A DNA stretch of 64,000 bases, from positions 16,094,590 through 16,158,589 of the forward strand of contig CM038921.1 in NCBI GenBank assembly GCA_021904315.1, read 5' to 3'. The notes under the pieces are model-generated. The model saw nothing but the letters and a program-made list of their open reading frames with translations. It had not been told where the DNA came from and made no database searches. Source of the DNA: Sphagnum magellanicum (Eukaryota > Streptophyta > Sphagnopsida > Sphagnales > Sphagnaceae). The translations under genes and the position numbers were made by a program. Shown here piece after piece: positions 12,113 to 23,310 of this stretch (the first letter of the stretch is position 1; the number at the start of each line of letters is the position of its first letter).

Positions 12113-12690
12113 AAGCCTCTGGACTTTGGTTTAATTAATTGTTTCTCTCAAATTCACCGTTGGATTTGTCTCAAAATTAGATTAGTGTTATTTTAGAAGG
12201 TGTGGAAGCTCCTCCCAAAAATTCAGCGTCATCGGTTTTGCCATGAAGGAGTTATAGTTGTTGGAAGTAGAGGGTGTTGAAGTGGGTTTCATGGAATGAT
12301 TTCCATGGGGAAGCCTCTGGACTTTGGTTTAATTAATTTTTTCTCTCAAATTCACCGTTGGATTTGTCTCAAAATTAGATTAGTGTTAGTTCTGAAGGTG
12401 TAAAAGCTCCTCCCAAAAATTCAACGTCATCGGTTTTGCTGTGAGGGAGTTACAGTTGTTGAAAGTAGAAGGTGTTGAAGTGGGTTTCATGGAATGATTT
12501 CCATGGGGAAACCTCTGGAATTTTGGTTTAATTAATTTTTTCTCTCAAATCCACCGTTGGATTTGTCTCAAAATTAGATTAGTTTTAGATTGAAATGTGT
12601 AGAAGCTTCTCTCAAAAATTCAGCATCATCGGTTTTGTTGTGAAGGAGTTACATTTGTGAAAGTAGAGGAGGTTGAGTTGTCGTTTTTTC
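12113..12690 (+). repeat. 198-bp tandem triplication in the nested insertion
   Basis: Three consecutive units start at 12113, 12311 and 12509 with a motif like GCCTCTGGACTTTGGTTTAA, followed by CTCAAATTCACCGTTGGATT and CAGCGTCATCGGTTTTG. The first two units are closely similar and the third is shorter and slightly more diverged. No coding was recognised. Confidence 0.85.
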
Positions 12691-12943
12691 CCTCAATCTA
12701 AACAAGTGGTTTTTTGTTTCGGGCTTAACTTTTGGTCAAAGACATAAATAAAATAAAGTAAAATAAAAATAAAATCATGAGATTTGGACACAACACATTA
12801 GATTTCTAGTAAATTTCATTACTTACCTCGAACCACCTAACTCGTTAGACTTCAACTACATAGTAGTTCCACTTCTAACCGGGTTTTTTTTTGTGAGTGC
12901 ATATCTTAGTGGTGGAAGTGTGCAAGAAATCCTCACACCCAAC

Positions 12944-13165
12944 TTTGGAACAGTCGACCTACTACACTCCCCTCAGTTCCTCAAACAACACCAGTTGCCC
13001 GACCTGCCTCTTTTGGACCTGCTTCGATGCGAATCAACACAGCTAAGTTTAAATCTTTGAGAGAAGCTGAAAAACTTCGCCGAAGGACAAACAATCTATG
13101 TCTTTACTGTGGCAACCCAGGGCATATAGCTCATCAATGCCCTCAAAAGCTTGTCAAACTTTAAG
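12944..13165 (+). pseudogene. Chromovirus gag, zinc-knuckle part
   Basis: A CCHC zinc knuckle is visible as CLYCGNPGHIAHQC, preceded by a basic stretch (LREAEKLRRRTNN). This nucleic-acid-binding motif ends a typical gag and fixes the right side of the interrupted gene. It is part of the fossil element. Confidence 0.85.
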
Positions 13166-13339
13166 TACAAGTTGTGGAAACTCCCCAAGAGTTGGAAAAC
13201 AAGAACATCCAGTCACAGTAGGAGCCGTGCGACTGGATCTCACCCAACACCACCTTTGCAAAGGCTCCTGTTCCGCTGTTGGTCCCAGTCCCAGTTTCAC
13301 TCAGTATGTGGACATCATTCGTATTCCAAAAGACATACC

Positions 13340-16300
13340 ACAAGTGTAAGCTTTGGTGGACTCCGGCGCCACCTCTTCTTTCATCGACCAAACATTTGTC
13401 GTCCAACATAACATCCCTGTGATCAAGAAGTCAACCCCTGTTCTGGTAGAGGTTATTGATGGGAAAACCATTGCTTCTGGTGCAATCACACACGAAACAA
13501 CCCCTCTAGAACTCTGTATCGACAAGCACACGGAGAAGATTGTTCTTAACATCATCTCCACCCCTCACCATCCCATCATCCTTGGTTTGCCTTGGCTAGA
13601 AGCACACAACCCTATCATTGATTGGCGGTCTAGAACCCTCACCTTCAATGCACAACGGTGCACCTCTCAAGAACCCCATGCTCAGAAAAACACTTTGTCC
13701 AATCCTGCCAAAAACCTTGTGGTCAAGAACCCAAAGAGGGTCGGAACCAATTCCAGTTTTCTCAAGTCTGTTATGTCAAGTCCTGCAGTCAAGAACCCCC
13801 AATTGGTCAGAACTAAACCTTGTCCTATCAAGAACCTTGTTAAGAATCCTACCCAGAAAACCAATCCTGTCCAAATTTTCGTTAATAAAGCTGTCCCTTT
13901 CTATCGAGCTGCTAAGAATCTTCAAGTCTTCGCCATCCATGTCAACCCAGCCAACAACACAAACCCCCCATCAGAACCAACACCTGTCAACCTTCCTGAG
14001 AAGTACAAGGACTTTGTTGATGTTTTTGAAAAAATTAATGCTGATCAGCTCCCCGCCCATAGTCCATATGACTGCCCGATTGATCTAAAAGAAGGACATT
14101 CACCACCCTTTGGTCCTATCTATGGCCTATCGGAACCAGAACTCCAAGCCCTGCATGATTACCTTACTGAAAATCTTGCCATGGGGTTCATTCAGCATTC
14201 CAAGTCTCCAGCCGACACCCCAATTTTGTTTGTCAAGAAGAAGGATGGCTCCCTTCGACTCTGTGTGGATTATCGTGGATTCAACAAGATAACCAAAAAG
14301 AATCGATATCCCTTGCCCTTGATTTCAAGTCTCCTAGATCGACTACGTACCGGGAAGATCTTCACCAAGCTTGACCTCCGTGGAGCCTACAACTTACTCA
14401 GGATTCGTCCCGGTGATGAATGGAAGACAGCTTTCCGCACATGCTATGGCCACTTCGAATACACGATCATGCCCTTCAGCCTCACCAATGCACCCGCAGT
14501 CTTTCAGCGTCTGATGAATGATATCTTCTGGGATTACATGGACGAATTTGTCATGGTCTATTTGGATCACATTTTAATCTTTTCCAAGGACCAGGAAATC
14601 CATGACAAACATGTACGATTGGTGCTTGCGACACTCCGAGAGCATGGTTTATACGCCAAGTTGGAAAAATGTGAATTCGACAAATCTTCAGTGGCGTTCT
14701 TCGGCTACGTGATCTCTCCAGATGGCATTTTCATGGACAAGTCAAAGGTCGAGACCATCCAGTGTTGGGCTACTCCATCCTCGGTCAAGGATGTTCAATG
14801 CTTCCTGCGGTTTGCCAACTTCTATCATTGGTTTATCAAATGCTACTCCAAGATCGCAACACCATTAATAACCCTGACTTGCAAAGACAAGCCCTTCTCG
14901 TGGAACCCAACGGCCCATGCTGCTTTTGATACTCTCAAGATGGCATTCACCTCTACTCCCATCCTGATACATCCCAATCTTGCCAAGCCATTCATTGTGG
15001 AAACGGACGCTTCAGATTTTGCCTTGGGAGCTATTCTATCTTAATTTGGAATAGATGGGTTACTGCATCCAGTTGCTTTCTATTCACGGAAGTTAACCAG
15101 TGCCGAAATCAACTACCAGGTCTACAATAAGGAACTCCTGGCAATCATCACGGCATTCGAGCAATGGAGACCGTATCTTGCCGGAGCTCAACATCGAGTC
15201 CAAGTTCTGACAGATCACAAGAATCTCCTTTATTTCACAACTACTCAGACCTTAAATCATCGCTAGGCACGCTAGTCTATCTTCCTAGCTAATTTCGACT
15301 TTGAGATTCAGTATCAACCCGACACCCAGCAAGGGAAAGCTGATGCGCTATCTCGTCGTTCAGAATATGAACTTCGAACAGGGGATGAGGACTACGGTCA
15401 GCAAAACCAAACTTTACTCAACCCCGAGCAATTTCGAGTTGCAGCAACAATCAGCACCCTCTTAGACTCATACCTTGTCAGGGACATTAAGATGGCAATT
15501 GAGGAAGACACTTGGGCTACCAACATCAAGAAGGAACTCCAAGAACAACCAAGGAACCCAAATCGTGATGACTTGGATCAGTTTGAGAGGCAAGACGGAC
15601 TTCTCCTTCGAAATAACCTGATTTATGTACCCGAAGGACCTATACGCCTAAAAATCCTGAGAGAATGTCACGATAACACCCTAGCGGGTCACTTTGGAAT
15701 AGCACGGACTCACGAACTAGTGTCAAGGACTTATTGGTGGCCCAAAATGAACAAGCTGCTACGGGAGTATGTCAAGTCTTGTGATACATGTGCTCGATCC
15801 AAGGCTCCCAGACATCGCCTGTTTGGACTCCTACAGCCTCTATCGATTCCTAGCCGACCTTGGGGATCTATTGCAATGGATTTCATCACGGACCTCCCTA
15901 CTGTTAGAACCAAGAATTTAATACTGGTTGTGGTCGATCGACTCACCAAAATGGCCCATTTCACCCCTTGTTCCAAGTCAATCACGGCAAAAGAGACAGC
16001 TTAGTTAGTTCTGGACGGGATTGTCCGACTGCATGGACTCCCCGAGGAAATTGTGTCCAACAGAGGTCCTCAGTTTACATCCAAGTTCTGGCATCATCTA
16101 TTTGAGCTTCTTGGAATTGACATTCGGTTATCTTCAGCTTTCCACCCCGAGACAAATGGACAAACCGAACGGACAAACCAGACACTCGAGCAATACCTTC
16201 GCTGCACTGTGAACTACCAACAGGACGACTGGCTGAACCTACTATCTCAAGCAAAGTTTACTTATAACAACACAACACATGCATCGACCGGGATCAGTCC

Positions 16301-16440
16301 ATTCTTTGCCAATTACGATTTTCATCCCAGGCTCAACCTTGAAATTCCTAGAGACTCCGTAAACCCCTCGGCTGAAGAAAGGGCCACGAGGCTTGGACAG
16401 GTTCAACAGAACCTTATGGCAGAATTCAAGCTAACATAGG
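13340..16440 (+). pseudogene. Chromovirus pol: protease, RT, RNase H, integrase
   Basis: The domains appear in order. An aspartic protease region with DSGATSSFID lies near 13355. Reverse transcriptase spans about 14080-14980, with KKDGSLRLCVDYRGFNK, FTKLDLRGAYNLLRI and the catalytic-loop region near 14560. RNase H begins near 14990 (ETDASDFALGAIL). The integrase zinc-binding region is at about 15650-15820, and the catalytic core at about 15860-16430 includes AMDFITDLP and HPETNGQTERTNQTLEQY. The arrangement is that of Ty3/gypsy (RT before integrase). Several breaks make it non-functional. Confidence 0.92.
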
Positions 16441-16744
16441 AGTGGCAAAAGAAACAAGCAGACCGTCGACGCAAGGACTATCCAAACTTCAAGGTTGGAG
16501 ACAAGGTCTGGCTTCTCAGAAAGAACATTGCTACCACTCGCCCATGTGCCAAGTTGGATTACAAGCGCCTCGGACCTTTCAAAATCGCCAAATTGGTTGG
16601 TTTAGTGGCTTGCTAGTTGGAGCTTCCACCCTAGTTCAAAATCCACAATGTTTTCCATGTCTCCCTGCTTGAGCCCTATCATGACAACCCGATCCCAGAA
16701 CGTCATCAAGAACCCCCAACTCCAGTCAAAATTGAAGGCCAAGA

Positions 16745-16920
16745 AGAGTTTGAAGTTCATGAGGTCTTGGACTCCAAGAAGATTCGTGGAAAGCTCCTGT
16801 ACCTTGTCTTTTGGCGAGGTTATCCTCCTTCTGAAGCTACTTGGGAGCCCGCTAGAAACCTAGTTCATGCCCAAGACTTAGTTAATCAGTTTCACCAACG
16901 GTATCTTAACAAACCAGCTC
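16745..16920 (+). pseudogene. Chromodomain at the C-terminus of chromovirus integrase
   Basis: The translated sequence shows a canonical chromodomain signature: GKLLYLVFWRGYPPSEATWE followed by EP and a helical tail ending VNQFHQRYL. In chromoviruses this module reads histone marks and directs integration towards heterochromatin. It assigns the element to the chromovirus branch of Ty3/gypsy. Confidence 0.88.
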
Positions 16921-16952
16921 CATCTGGAAGATGTCGCTTGAGGAGAGGATAA

Positions 16953-17440
16953 TGTCATGGCCTAGGATATTTTGGGATACTTTGGGCAATGTCATGTCCT
17001 AGGATATTTTGAGATACTTTGGGCAATGTCATGTCCTAGGATATTTTGAGATACTTTGGGCAATGTCATGTCCTAGGATATTTTGAGATACTTTGGGCAA
17101 TGTCATGTCCTAGGATATTTTGAGATACTTTGGGCAATGTCATGTCCTAGGATATTTTGAGATACTTTGGGCAATGTCATGTCCTAGGATATTTTGAGAT
17201 ACTTTGGGCAATGTCATGTCCTAGGATATTTTGGGATACTTTGGGCAATGTCATGTCCTAGGATATTTTTGGATACTTTTGGCAATATCATGGCTTAGGA
17301 TATTTTGGGATACTTGGGATACTTTTGGCAATGTCATGTCCTAGGATATTTTGGGATACTTTTGGCAATATCATGGCCTAGGATATTTTGGGATACTTTT
17401 GGCAATATCATGGCCTAGGATATTTTGGGACTAGTATGGT
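16953..17440 (+). repeat. 13-copy, ~37-bp tandem array
   Basis: Thirteen units of the form TGTCATGTCCTAGGATATTT followed by TGAGATACTTTGGGCAA lie head to tail. The first and the last few units carry TGGG and TATCATGG variants, while the middle block is nearly identical. One unit near 17300 contains a short internal duplication. The last unit leads into the body of the LTR. Confidence 0.95.
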
Positions 17441-17561
17441 TCAGGGTTATAAAAGGAGATAATCTGGGGAACAACCCTTCAGCAGATCAACACCAGTTGA
17501 TGGATCAATAAAGCTTGTTTTGTCTTGTAATTCTCCACTTGTTTATAGTGGGTTCATAACA
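16953..17561 (+). repeat. 3' LTR of the chromovirus, expanded
   Basis: The LTR starts TGTCATGGCC directly after a purine-rich tract (GAGGAGAGGATAA, a polypurine-tract candidate) and ends CATAACA at 17561, next to CCTCC. It is 609 bp against 156 bp for the 5' copy. The extra length is a tandem array of its own first 37 bp. Confidence 0.85.
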
Positions 17562-17566
17562 CCTCC

Positions 17567-18838
17567 CCTTAGTCATTCATGCATGTGGATGGTTAGTACA
17601 TAGTTAACCATCATTGTTAACTAGCTATGGGACAAGAATGGAAGGAAAAAATGTTTCCAATCCACACACCCCATCCATCCTAAAGTAGCCCATGGCTTGA
17701 CTACATGAAATTCACTTGAAAGAATTATTTAAATGTTCATGTTGATAATTCTTGAGCATTAAGAAGCTTGGATGAGCTAATGTAGAAGAAAATATTCCTA
17801 AATTGAGTTGAAAGATTTTGCATGCTTTGGCCAACTTGAAAGAAAGGGGGTTTAGGAAATGGGAGTAGGATCTTGCTTCTAAGTTTCTAACCCAAAAATG
17901 GTTGTTGTTGCATCATCAAAGTTAGGTAAACAAAAAAATAATCTATCATTTCTTGGGGAAAAAGTTTATTGCAAGAAGAACAAATGGCAATGAGGGTTTT
18001 GCTACAATTTGGGTGGTAATGGCAATGGCGGTAGTAGCTTTGTTGCCACTATTGCCATTGTTTCCTTGCACTTAGTAGTTAGTGCCGCGCAAAAAGAGGA
18101 GAAAGAGAACAACTAACAGGGAGGGACAAACAGAGACAAAGAGAATTTTTTTGCAATTGGGGGCCTTCAGGAAACAAGAAAAAAGGGTTCCAATTCCATT
18201 TCAATATAAAAAGGCTTTGTTGGTAGTCCAATTACAATTTTATTAATGGCATTGGTTATAAATCTACGTTCTAGATTTTCATGGCACGGTGGGACATATG
18301 AAAGCAACCACTTTTTAAAGCAATGGAGGAGGATAGTGATGACAAAAACACCAACATCAATAGGCAACAAGACAACAAAGGTGAAGAAACTAAGGGAAGA
18401 TGGGTTTTGTGTTTTTCTGTTTTTGTTTTGTTTGGGTTTTGTTTTGTTGTGGGTCTTTCTTTTATGTTTTTGTCAAGCTTAAAAAGTTTTTTTGTCACAA
18501 AAAATCTAGTGATTACTTACAAATTAAGCACAATACAAAGTTTCTATTATAAAGTGTGAAACTTTGCCACAATCTTGGTTTTTTTTGGTTTTTGTCACAA
18601 TCCTGAAAAAATAACAATGGAGGAAGAATAAATATAAATAAATAAAAATGCATTGTAGGTGTGAACATGTCAATATTTAATGGTTAGTCATTCACTAATA
18701 CTATTTTTTTGAGATTTTTTTTTTAAAAGCAAAAGATTGAGTCTAGGGTGTTTGTCTATCATTGAAGGTGGGTATTACATTAGTTGGGTAGTCCAAAGAA
18801 TAAAAGATTAAAATTTTATGGGCCCCTAATTCTTGCAC
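17567..18838. other. Intergenic sequence without a recognised gene
   Basis: Short open frames near 18170-18560 on both strands have no recognisable product. Around 18015-18055 there is an imperfect inverted pair of GGTAATGGCAATGG-like segments. The remainder is AT-rich. Confidence 0.55.
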
Positions 18839-18839
18839 A

Positions 18840-19315
18840 ATATTTTTTTAGAAAAATGTATAGGTTGTGTTAAACCTAGTAAAGTAAGGATGATGGTGTC
18901 AAAGGTTATGGCAAACTTAAAGTTTAACTATCTTTTGAAACATGTTTTGTTTGTTTGTGATAATTCATTATCTTTTTCCATTTGATCTATTTAATCTTAT
19001 GTGATTTATAAGTTTAAAATTATCGTGTTGAAATAGGTAATCTTTAGAATATGGGACCTATTTGCAATTGCGCAAATAGGTCCCATTCTAATATTTTGGT
19101 ATTAAAGTGTTTAGGTCTTGTTGAATCTAATAGATTAGTGCTCATGACATCTAGGCCTATAGCAAAGTTAAGGTTTGGCCTTGGCATAATGCCCTGGCAA
19201 AAGATTCCTTAGAAAGTTTCCTATCTTTTTCCTTTTGTTTTGTTTAGTATTGTGTGACTAACTTTGTAGATTTAGGATTACCTTGTAATAGTAGGTAGTT
19301 TTTAGAAAGTGGGGC
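18840..19315 (+). repeat. Diverged direct duplication of about 220 bp
   Basis: The two halves, about 18840-19055 and 19094-19315, share an ordered series of similar blocks. Examples are ATATTTTTTTAGA/ATATTTTGGTATT, TTATGGCAAACTTAAAG/CTATAGCAAAGTTAAGG, CTATCTTTT...TTGTTT, ATCTTTTTCC and GGTAATCTTTAGAATATGGG/GGTAGTTTTTAGAAAGTGGG. The copies are well diverged, so the duplication is old. No coding was recognised. Confidence 0.55.
19051..19086. repeat. Perfect 15-bp-arm hairpin at the duplication junction
   Basis: The arm ATGGGACCTATTTGC at 19051-19065 is matched by its exact reverse complement at 19072-19086, with a 6-base loop. It lies between the two halves of the 220-bp duplication. Confidence 0.9.
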
Positions 19316-19329
19316 CCATGTTCATAGTA

Positions 19330-22300
19330 AATTTCCTAGCTCATGGGCACCAAACATCTCGTGTCCCCCAACTCATCACTTTTCATTGAACCTCGTAATT
19401 CCCATCACCCATTTGCCTCATCATGTGCCACCACCGACTGATCCTCCACCTCATCCCCCATGCAAACCATAAACCACCCACTAGTTACCCCTTCGATTTT
19501 AACAAATCAGACACCATTTATTAATTCCCCCTATTAGCCCTCGGCACTTCATGTGAATATGGTCCCAACTTTACACTTTCTTAAATCCTTTTGATCATGC
19601 ACACCTAGGACATTTTTCCCCTCCTACTTTATTGGTCTCTATAGGTGGCCATGATCATACCCCCCAACCTACCCCCATATTTTCAACATGCCTTCAACTT
19701 CCACGTAAAGTTTTGTGCCCTAATTATGGACGCCAATATTTTAATCAAGGGTTAGCTCATCATTAACGTTCCTGTCATAGATCTAATTCATCCAATCCAA
19801 ACCCTTGTGATCATCCCAACTTAATACCTTCCTTTACTCCCACCTCGCTTGCATAAGCTTGGACATGGGTTTCAACATTGGATGTTTTCAAATCCTTTCA
19901 TTTAGGCTTTGTCATTCTCGATTATACAATTGCATCCCCACCATTCTATGGCATGATGTACAAATGACATTTCGTTTTCCATTGGATAAGCTAACGCAAG
20001 CCCTGTACAATGTGGCGGTTTGGCATTTGTTCCTCCTATTACCCCAATGGTGTCTCATTTTGCCCCTTTGTGATGGGGCAATAGGGCATAGGGAAACATG
20101 AATTTGATTTAAGTGTTTTTTAATAAGCGATTAAGAAAACTTGTAAGAGTTTTTTTTGCAAGCCCAAGTTTTGTTGATTGGTTTAAATTCAATCCTTTTT
20201 CCCCAACATGATCCTCCAATTCACAAATGTTTGTTCCACAGTTTAGCCTTGGGGCACACAAAGGAATATTTTCAGGCAGCTCACACTTTGGCATCATTTT
20301 TTCCCACACTCACGTCCTTCGACACCACCTTAACCTTCACCACATTACATTGTAAATTAGATGGCTACTTCTTGTTTTTCTTCGAAGACTACGAGCTAAA
20401 TTAAAACCTTGAACTTTCTTTTGATTCTTTCAAGTTGGCATTCCAACGCATGCCGCATTTATTAGCAAGTGGTCCTTTCGGGATGGTTTTTGAACACTTT
20501 CAAAATTGTTTTCACCTTGTAGATTCAACAAATGGATTCCTTCAATTGTTCCAACTTTGTTCTCATATCGCATATGATCACATTCCACCCCAAATTGCAA
20601 ATGTCCTTGGAACAGCCCACCTCTTAGCCATGACCAAGCCTTCAAATGGAATTCATCCCATTGTAATGGGGGAAACATTGTATTAATTCACAAGCCACTT
20701 TTTATGCCTTTAATTTCACGAAACTTTTGTGACACATTTTTCCCCACACCAATTTGGAGTTACAACTAAAGGTGGTTGTGAAATAGTAATCCATGGCATC
20801 AAGTGCACCCTAGACCTTCACTCGACTAAGTTGTTGTTTCGTTAGACATGGTGAATGCTTTCAATTTAGTGTCAAGAGGGGTCATATTTCAAAAACTTTG
20901 TGCAACAAATGGGGACATCATACAACTCATCCCCTTTATTCGTGCTTTTATGCAATTGAATTTCCTTTGTTTTACAATCATCGTAATTGTGAAGGTGATG
21001 TCATAATCATTCCATTTGCCATGGGGATTTGTCAAGGTGATCCTTTGGGGGGGGCACTATTCGCTTTAGCCCATTTTAGGGCTTTAGGTTTTACAACTAG
21101 TCATTTTTCTTCTTGTCTGTTTCCACCCATTGTGAATGACACTCACATCATAGGTCCCTTTTCAATTGTATCATCTTCATATGAACATTTTCAAACCGAA
21201 TTCTGTGTGATAGGTCTTTCTATCCAACCTCAGAAATGTGTAACATGGTCACCCTTTGGCTTGCCACTAGACTTCAACACCCCATCGCAAAGAATTAATG
21301 TATTGGAGGTTCCATTGGGCACCTTAACTTTCACATCATCCTTCATTAGAGATGCTTTACTAGAGGATGTTCAACATGTGGATCTTCTCCTTAAAATGGG
21401 TGATGTTCATGTAGCTTTTGGAATTTTAACTTGTTTCATGCAATGCCCATTGTATTTCTTACGATACACACTTCCATCTTCCACCTTCACAGAGTCTCTT
21501 ATTTCCTTTGATTCCTCCTTCCTTCAATTGTTTGGATGCCTTTTCAATCCATAATCCTTTGATAGCCTAGAAAGAGCTCTAGGTCCTAAACGAGCCTCCT
21601 TCCCAATAATTTTCGATGGCATTGAGCTCATATTGACATCCACCATTGCCCCAACAACCTATTTAGGGAGTTGGGCCCTTATCACTTTAGTCATAGTTGT
21701 TAGGTTTATGGTTGATCAATGTCATTTCCTTTTTGAAGCTTTAGTACGAGTTGACAACAACACATTTCCTTTCTAAGAACACTTCAAGGCGGCATGTGAT
21801 CTTCTACCACCCCCAACTTGTGTGTGTTTTCTTCCATTTAAATTCATCGAACAACAAATGGTTCAACTTCAAGAATCCATCTCGAAGCATTTGCACCATC
21901 ATACCCTTTCCAACATGCGCTTCGACAGGATATTTGAAACCCATTGTGCCCGAATTTTATTATGTTCTGGCCCAGGGGTGAACACTTGGCTTACAATTTG
22001 ACTAGTTTCCCCAACCTTTCAATTACCTTCCCCAATTTTTTCCACAACACTTCGTACATGACTTGGACTACCCCATCCCTCAATTATAGGCATCTCTCAA
22101 TATGTGTGCACACATCCCACCGACCCTATCGATATCCACTTCTTACTTTGTGCTCATAGTAGTGAACACATTGGGACCCATGATGCAATTCACAACACCT
22201 TTGCCACCATTGCATGGGATGTTGGCTTCCACCTTGGATGAAAACATATACATGCGCTTCCTTCAACCACATTCAATTCCTCTCGTTGATGAATCAACAT

Positions 22301-22800
22301 TGTGCTTACCAAAGATGACATTCGTACCCTAGCTAACATTGTCATTGTCAACCCAACATGAGCAGATGTATTTCCCTGATCTTATGCAATTCAAGGATTT
22401 GCCACCTTTAATGCAACTCAAGCCAAGGAAAAGAGCTATCACAATCAACACCCCACTAATCAATTCCTCCTTTTAACAATTGAGGTATTTGGTTGCTTAC
22501 ACAAACATGCCAGTGTGTTTTTACACGATTGTGCCAATGCCATTTGGAGCTTGAAAGGGTCAAAAGGCCCTCATCTTTCTATCTTTGTCACTTTTCTTCA
22601 TCAAAAAGTTTTGATCACATTACAAAGGATGCAAGCATCCTCCATCTTAAGTCGGGCGATAGTTGTAAGCTTAACTATTTCCCAACTTCCACCCCTTCAA
22701 AACACACCTCCCATCACCACAACCAATCTATTGCAAGCCGTCAGTTTTTGACATGTAAATATTGCCAACCTACCACATGTAGTTGGTTATGGACATGAAA
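19330..22800 (+). mobile_element. Decayed non-LTR (LINE-type) retrotransposon
   Basis: Reverse-transcriptase-like coding runs along the plus strand in shifting frames. The best piece (20898-21554) has QGDPLGGALFALAH at about 21033 and a catalytic region reading VNDTHIIGP at about 21132. In that region the usual A/V-D-D has N at 21135-21137 in place of the first Asp. Upstream segments (about 20420-20690) contain FQRMPHLLASGPFGMVFEHF-like and AMTKPSNGIHPI sequence, typical of the RT fingers. Downstream pieces extend to about 22760 (CANAIWSLKGSKGPH). Frame changes and stops occur every few hundred bases. No LTRs or target duplications were found, and both ends are approximate. Confidence 0.72.
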
Positions 22801-23091
22801 AGATTTTCACACCTACTTTGAGCTAACTTGATGTCTTGTCACTTCTCCCTTTTCCTTAATTTTACGCCTTTGTACATTTTCCTAATCTAGGGTGTGTTTT
22901 TAAATAAAGCTTTACATGACTTTGATGAATATGATGCCTTGGATGAAATGATGCAAAGTTGTCACACTTGCAATAAGTCTACTAATAAGTTATGTTGCGA
23001 AACCTACCTTTAGTCAAAACTTTTGATGATTTGCAATACATTGCTTTCATTTTTTGCCATTGAACATAAAAATGATGTGAATACAAATTTT
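22801..23091. other. Spacer between LINE and SINE
   Basis: Nothing was recognised here. It may include the 3' tail of the LINE. Confidence 0.5.
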
Positions 23092-23099
23092 ATGCAACA

Positions 23100-23302
23100 C
23101 CCTAGGGGTGATGGCTCACTAGTATAGTGCCTTTGGGGTCGCTAGGATCACCAAAAGCTCCAGGGTTCAAACCTGGTGGGATGGGTGAAACTTATGCCAG
23201 CTCTCTATGAATGAGCTTGACTTTGGTGTGCCAACAGCTTGCCTAGCTGTGTTATGTAGAAGCAAGATGTGTTCTTTTGCTTCAAAAGGAAAAACAAACT
23301 TC
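23100..23302 (+). mobile_element. tRNA-derived SINE
   Basis: The head shows an internal pol III promoter: an A-box-like TGGCTCACTAGTATAGTGC at 23112-23130 and an exact B box GGTTCAAACC at 23164-23173. The B box sits in a perfect tRNA T-arm, with stem CCAGG/CCTGG (23160-23164, 23172-23176) around the 7-base loop GTTCAAA. A non-tRNA body follows, with an A-rich 3' end. The element is flanked by an 8-bp direct repeat ATGCAACA (23092-23099 and 23303-23310), which fits target-primed insertion using LINE machinery. The organisation resembles plant Au-type SINEs, but the exact family is not established. Confidence 0.82.
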
Positions 23303-23310
23303 ATGCAACA

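Larger units (their letters stand above)
10274..12938. mobile_element. Nested insertion in gag with TG...CA ends
   Basis: Gag sequence stops at 10273 and resumes near 12939. The inserted 2665 bp begins TGTGAG and ends CTCACA, and it is flanked by CCCAG and CCCAA, a plausible 5-bp target duplication with one change. These ends suggest an LTR-class insertion: a long solo LTR or a short non-autonomous element. No internal LTR pair was found and the family is not recognised. It contains an open frame on the minus strand and a 198-bp triplication. Confidence 0.65.
8639..17561 (+). mobile_element. Ty3/gypsy chromovirus LTR retrotransposon (fossil)
   Basis: The element is 8.9 kb, including a nested insertion, and is bounded by LTRs and a 5-bp target duplication CCTCC (8634-8638 and 17562-17566). 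The internal order is gag, protease, reverse transcriptase, RNase H, integrase and a C-terminal chromodomain, the standard chromovirus order. The coding region is broken: there are about five small breaks plus a 2.7-kb insertion in gag. The comparable 156 bp of the two LTRs differ at about 6 positions by eye (near 4%), so it is much younger than the second Ty3 element in the window. Its gag resembles the fungal and vertebrate-like gag type, which would fit a Tcn1-like clade, but that placement is tentative. Confidence 0.93.

Noticed and set aside
16953-17440. CRISPR-like array of regularly spaced repeats
   Set aside because: The units are directly adjacent with no variable spacers and derive from an LTR terminus, so it is a minisatellite.
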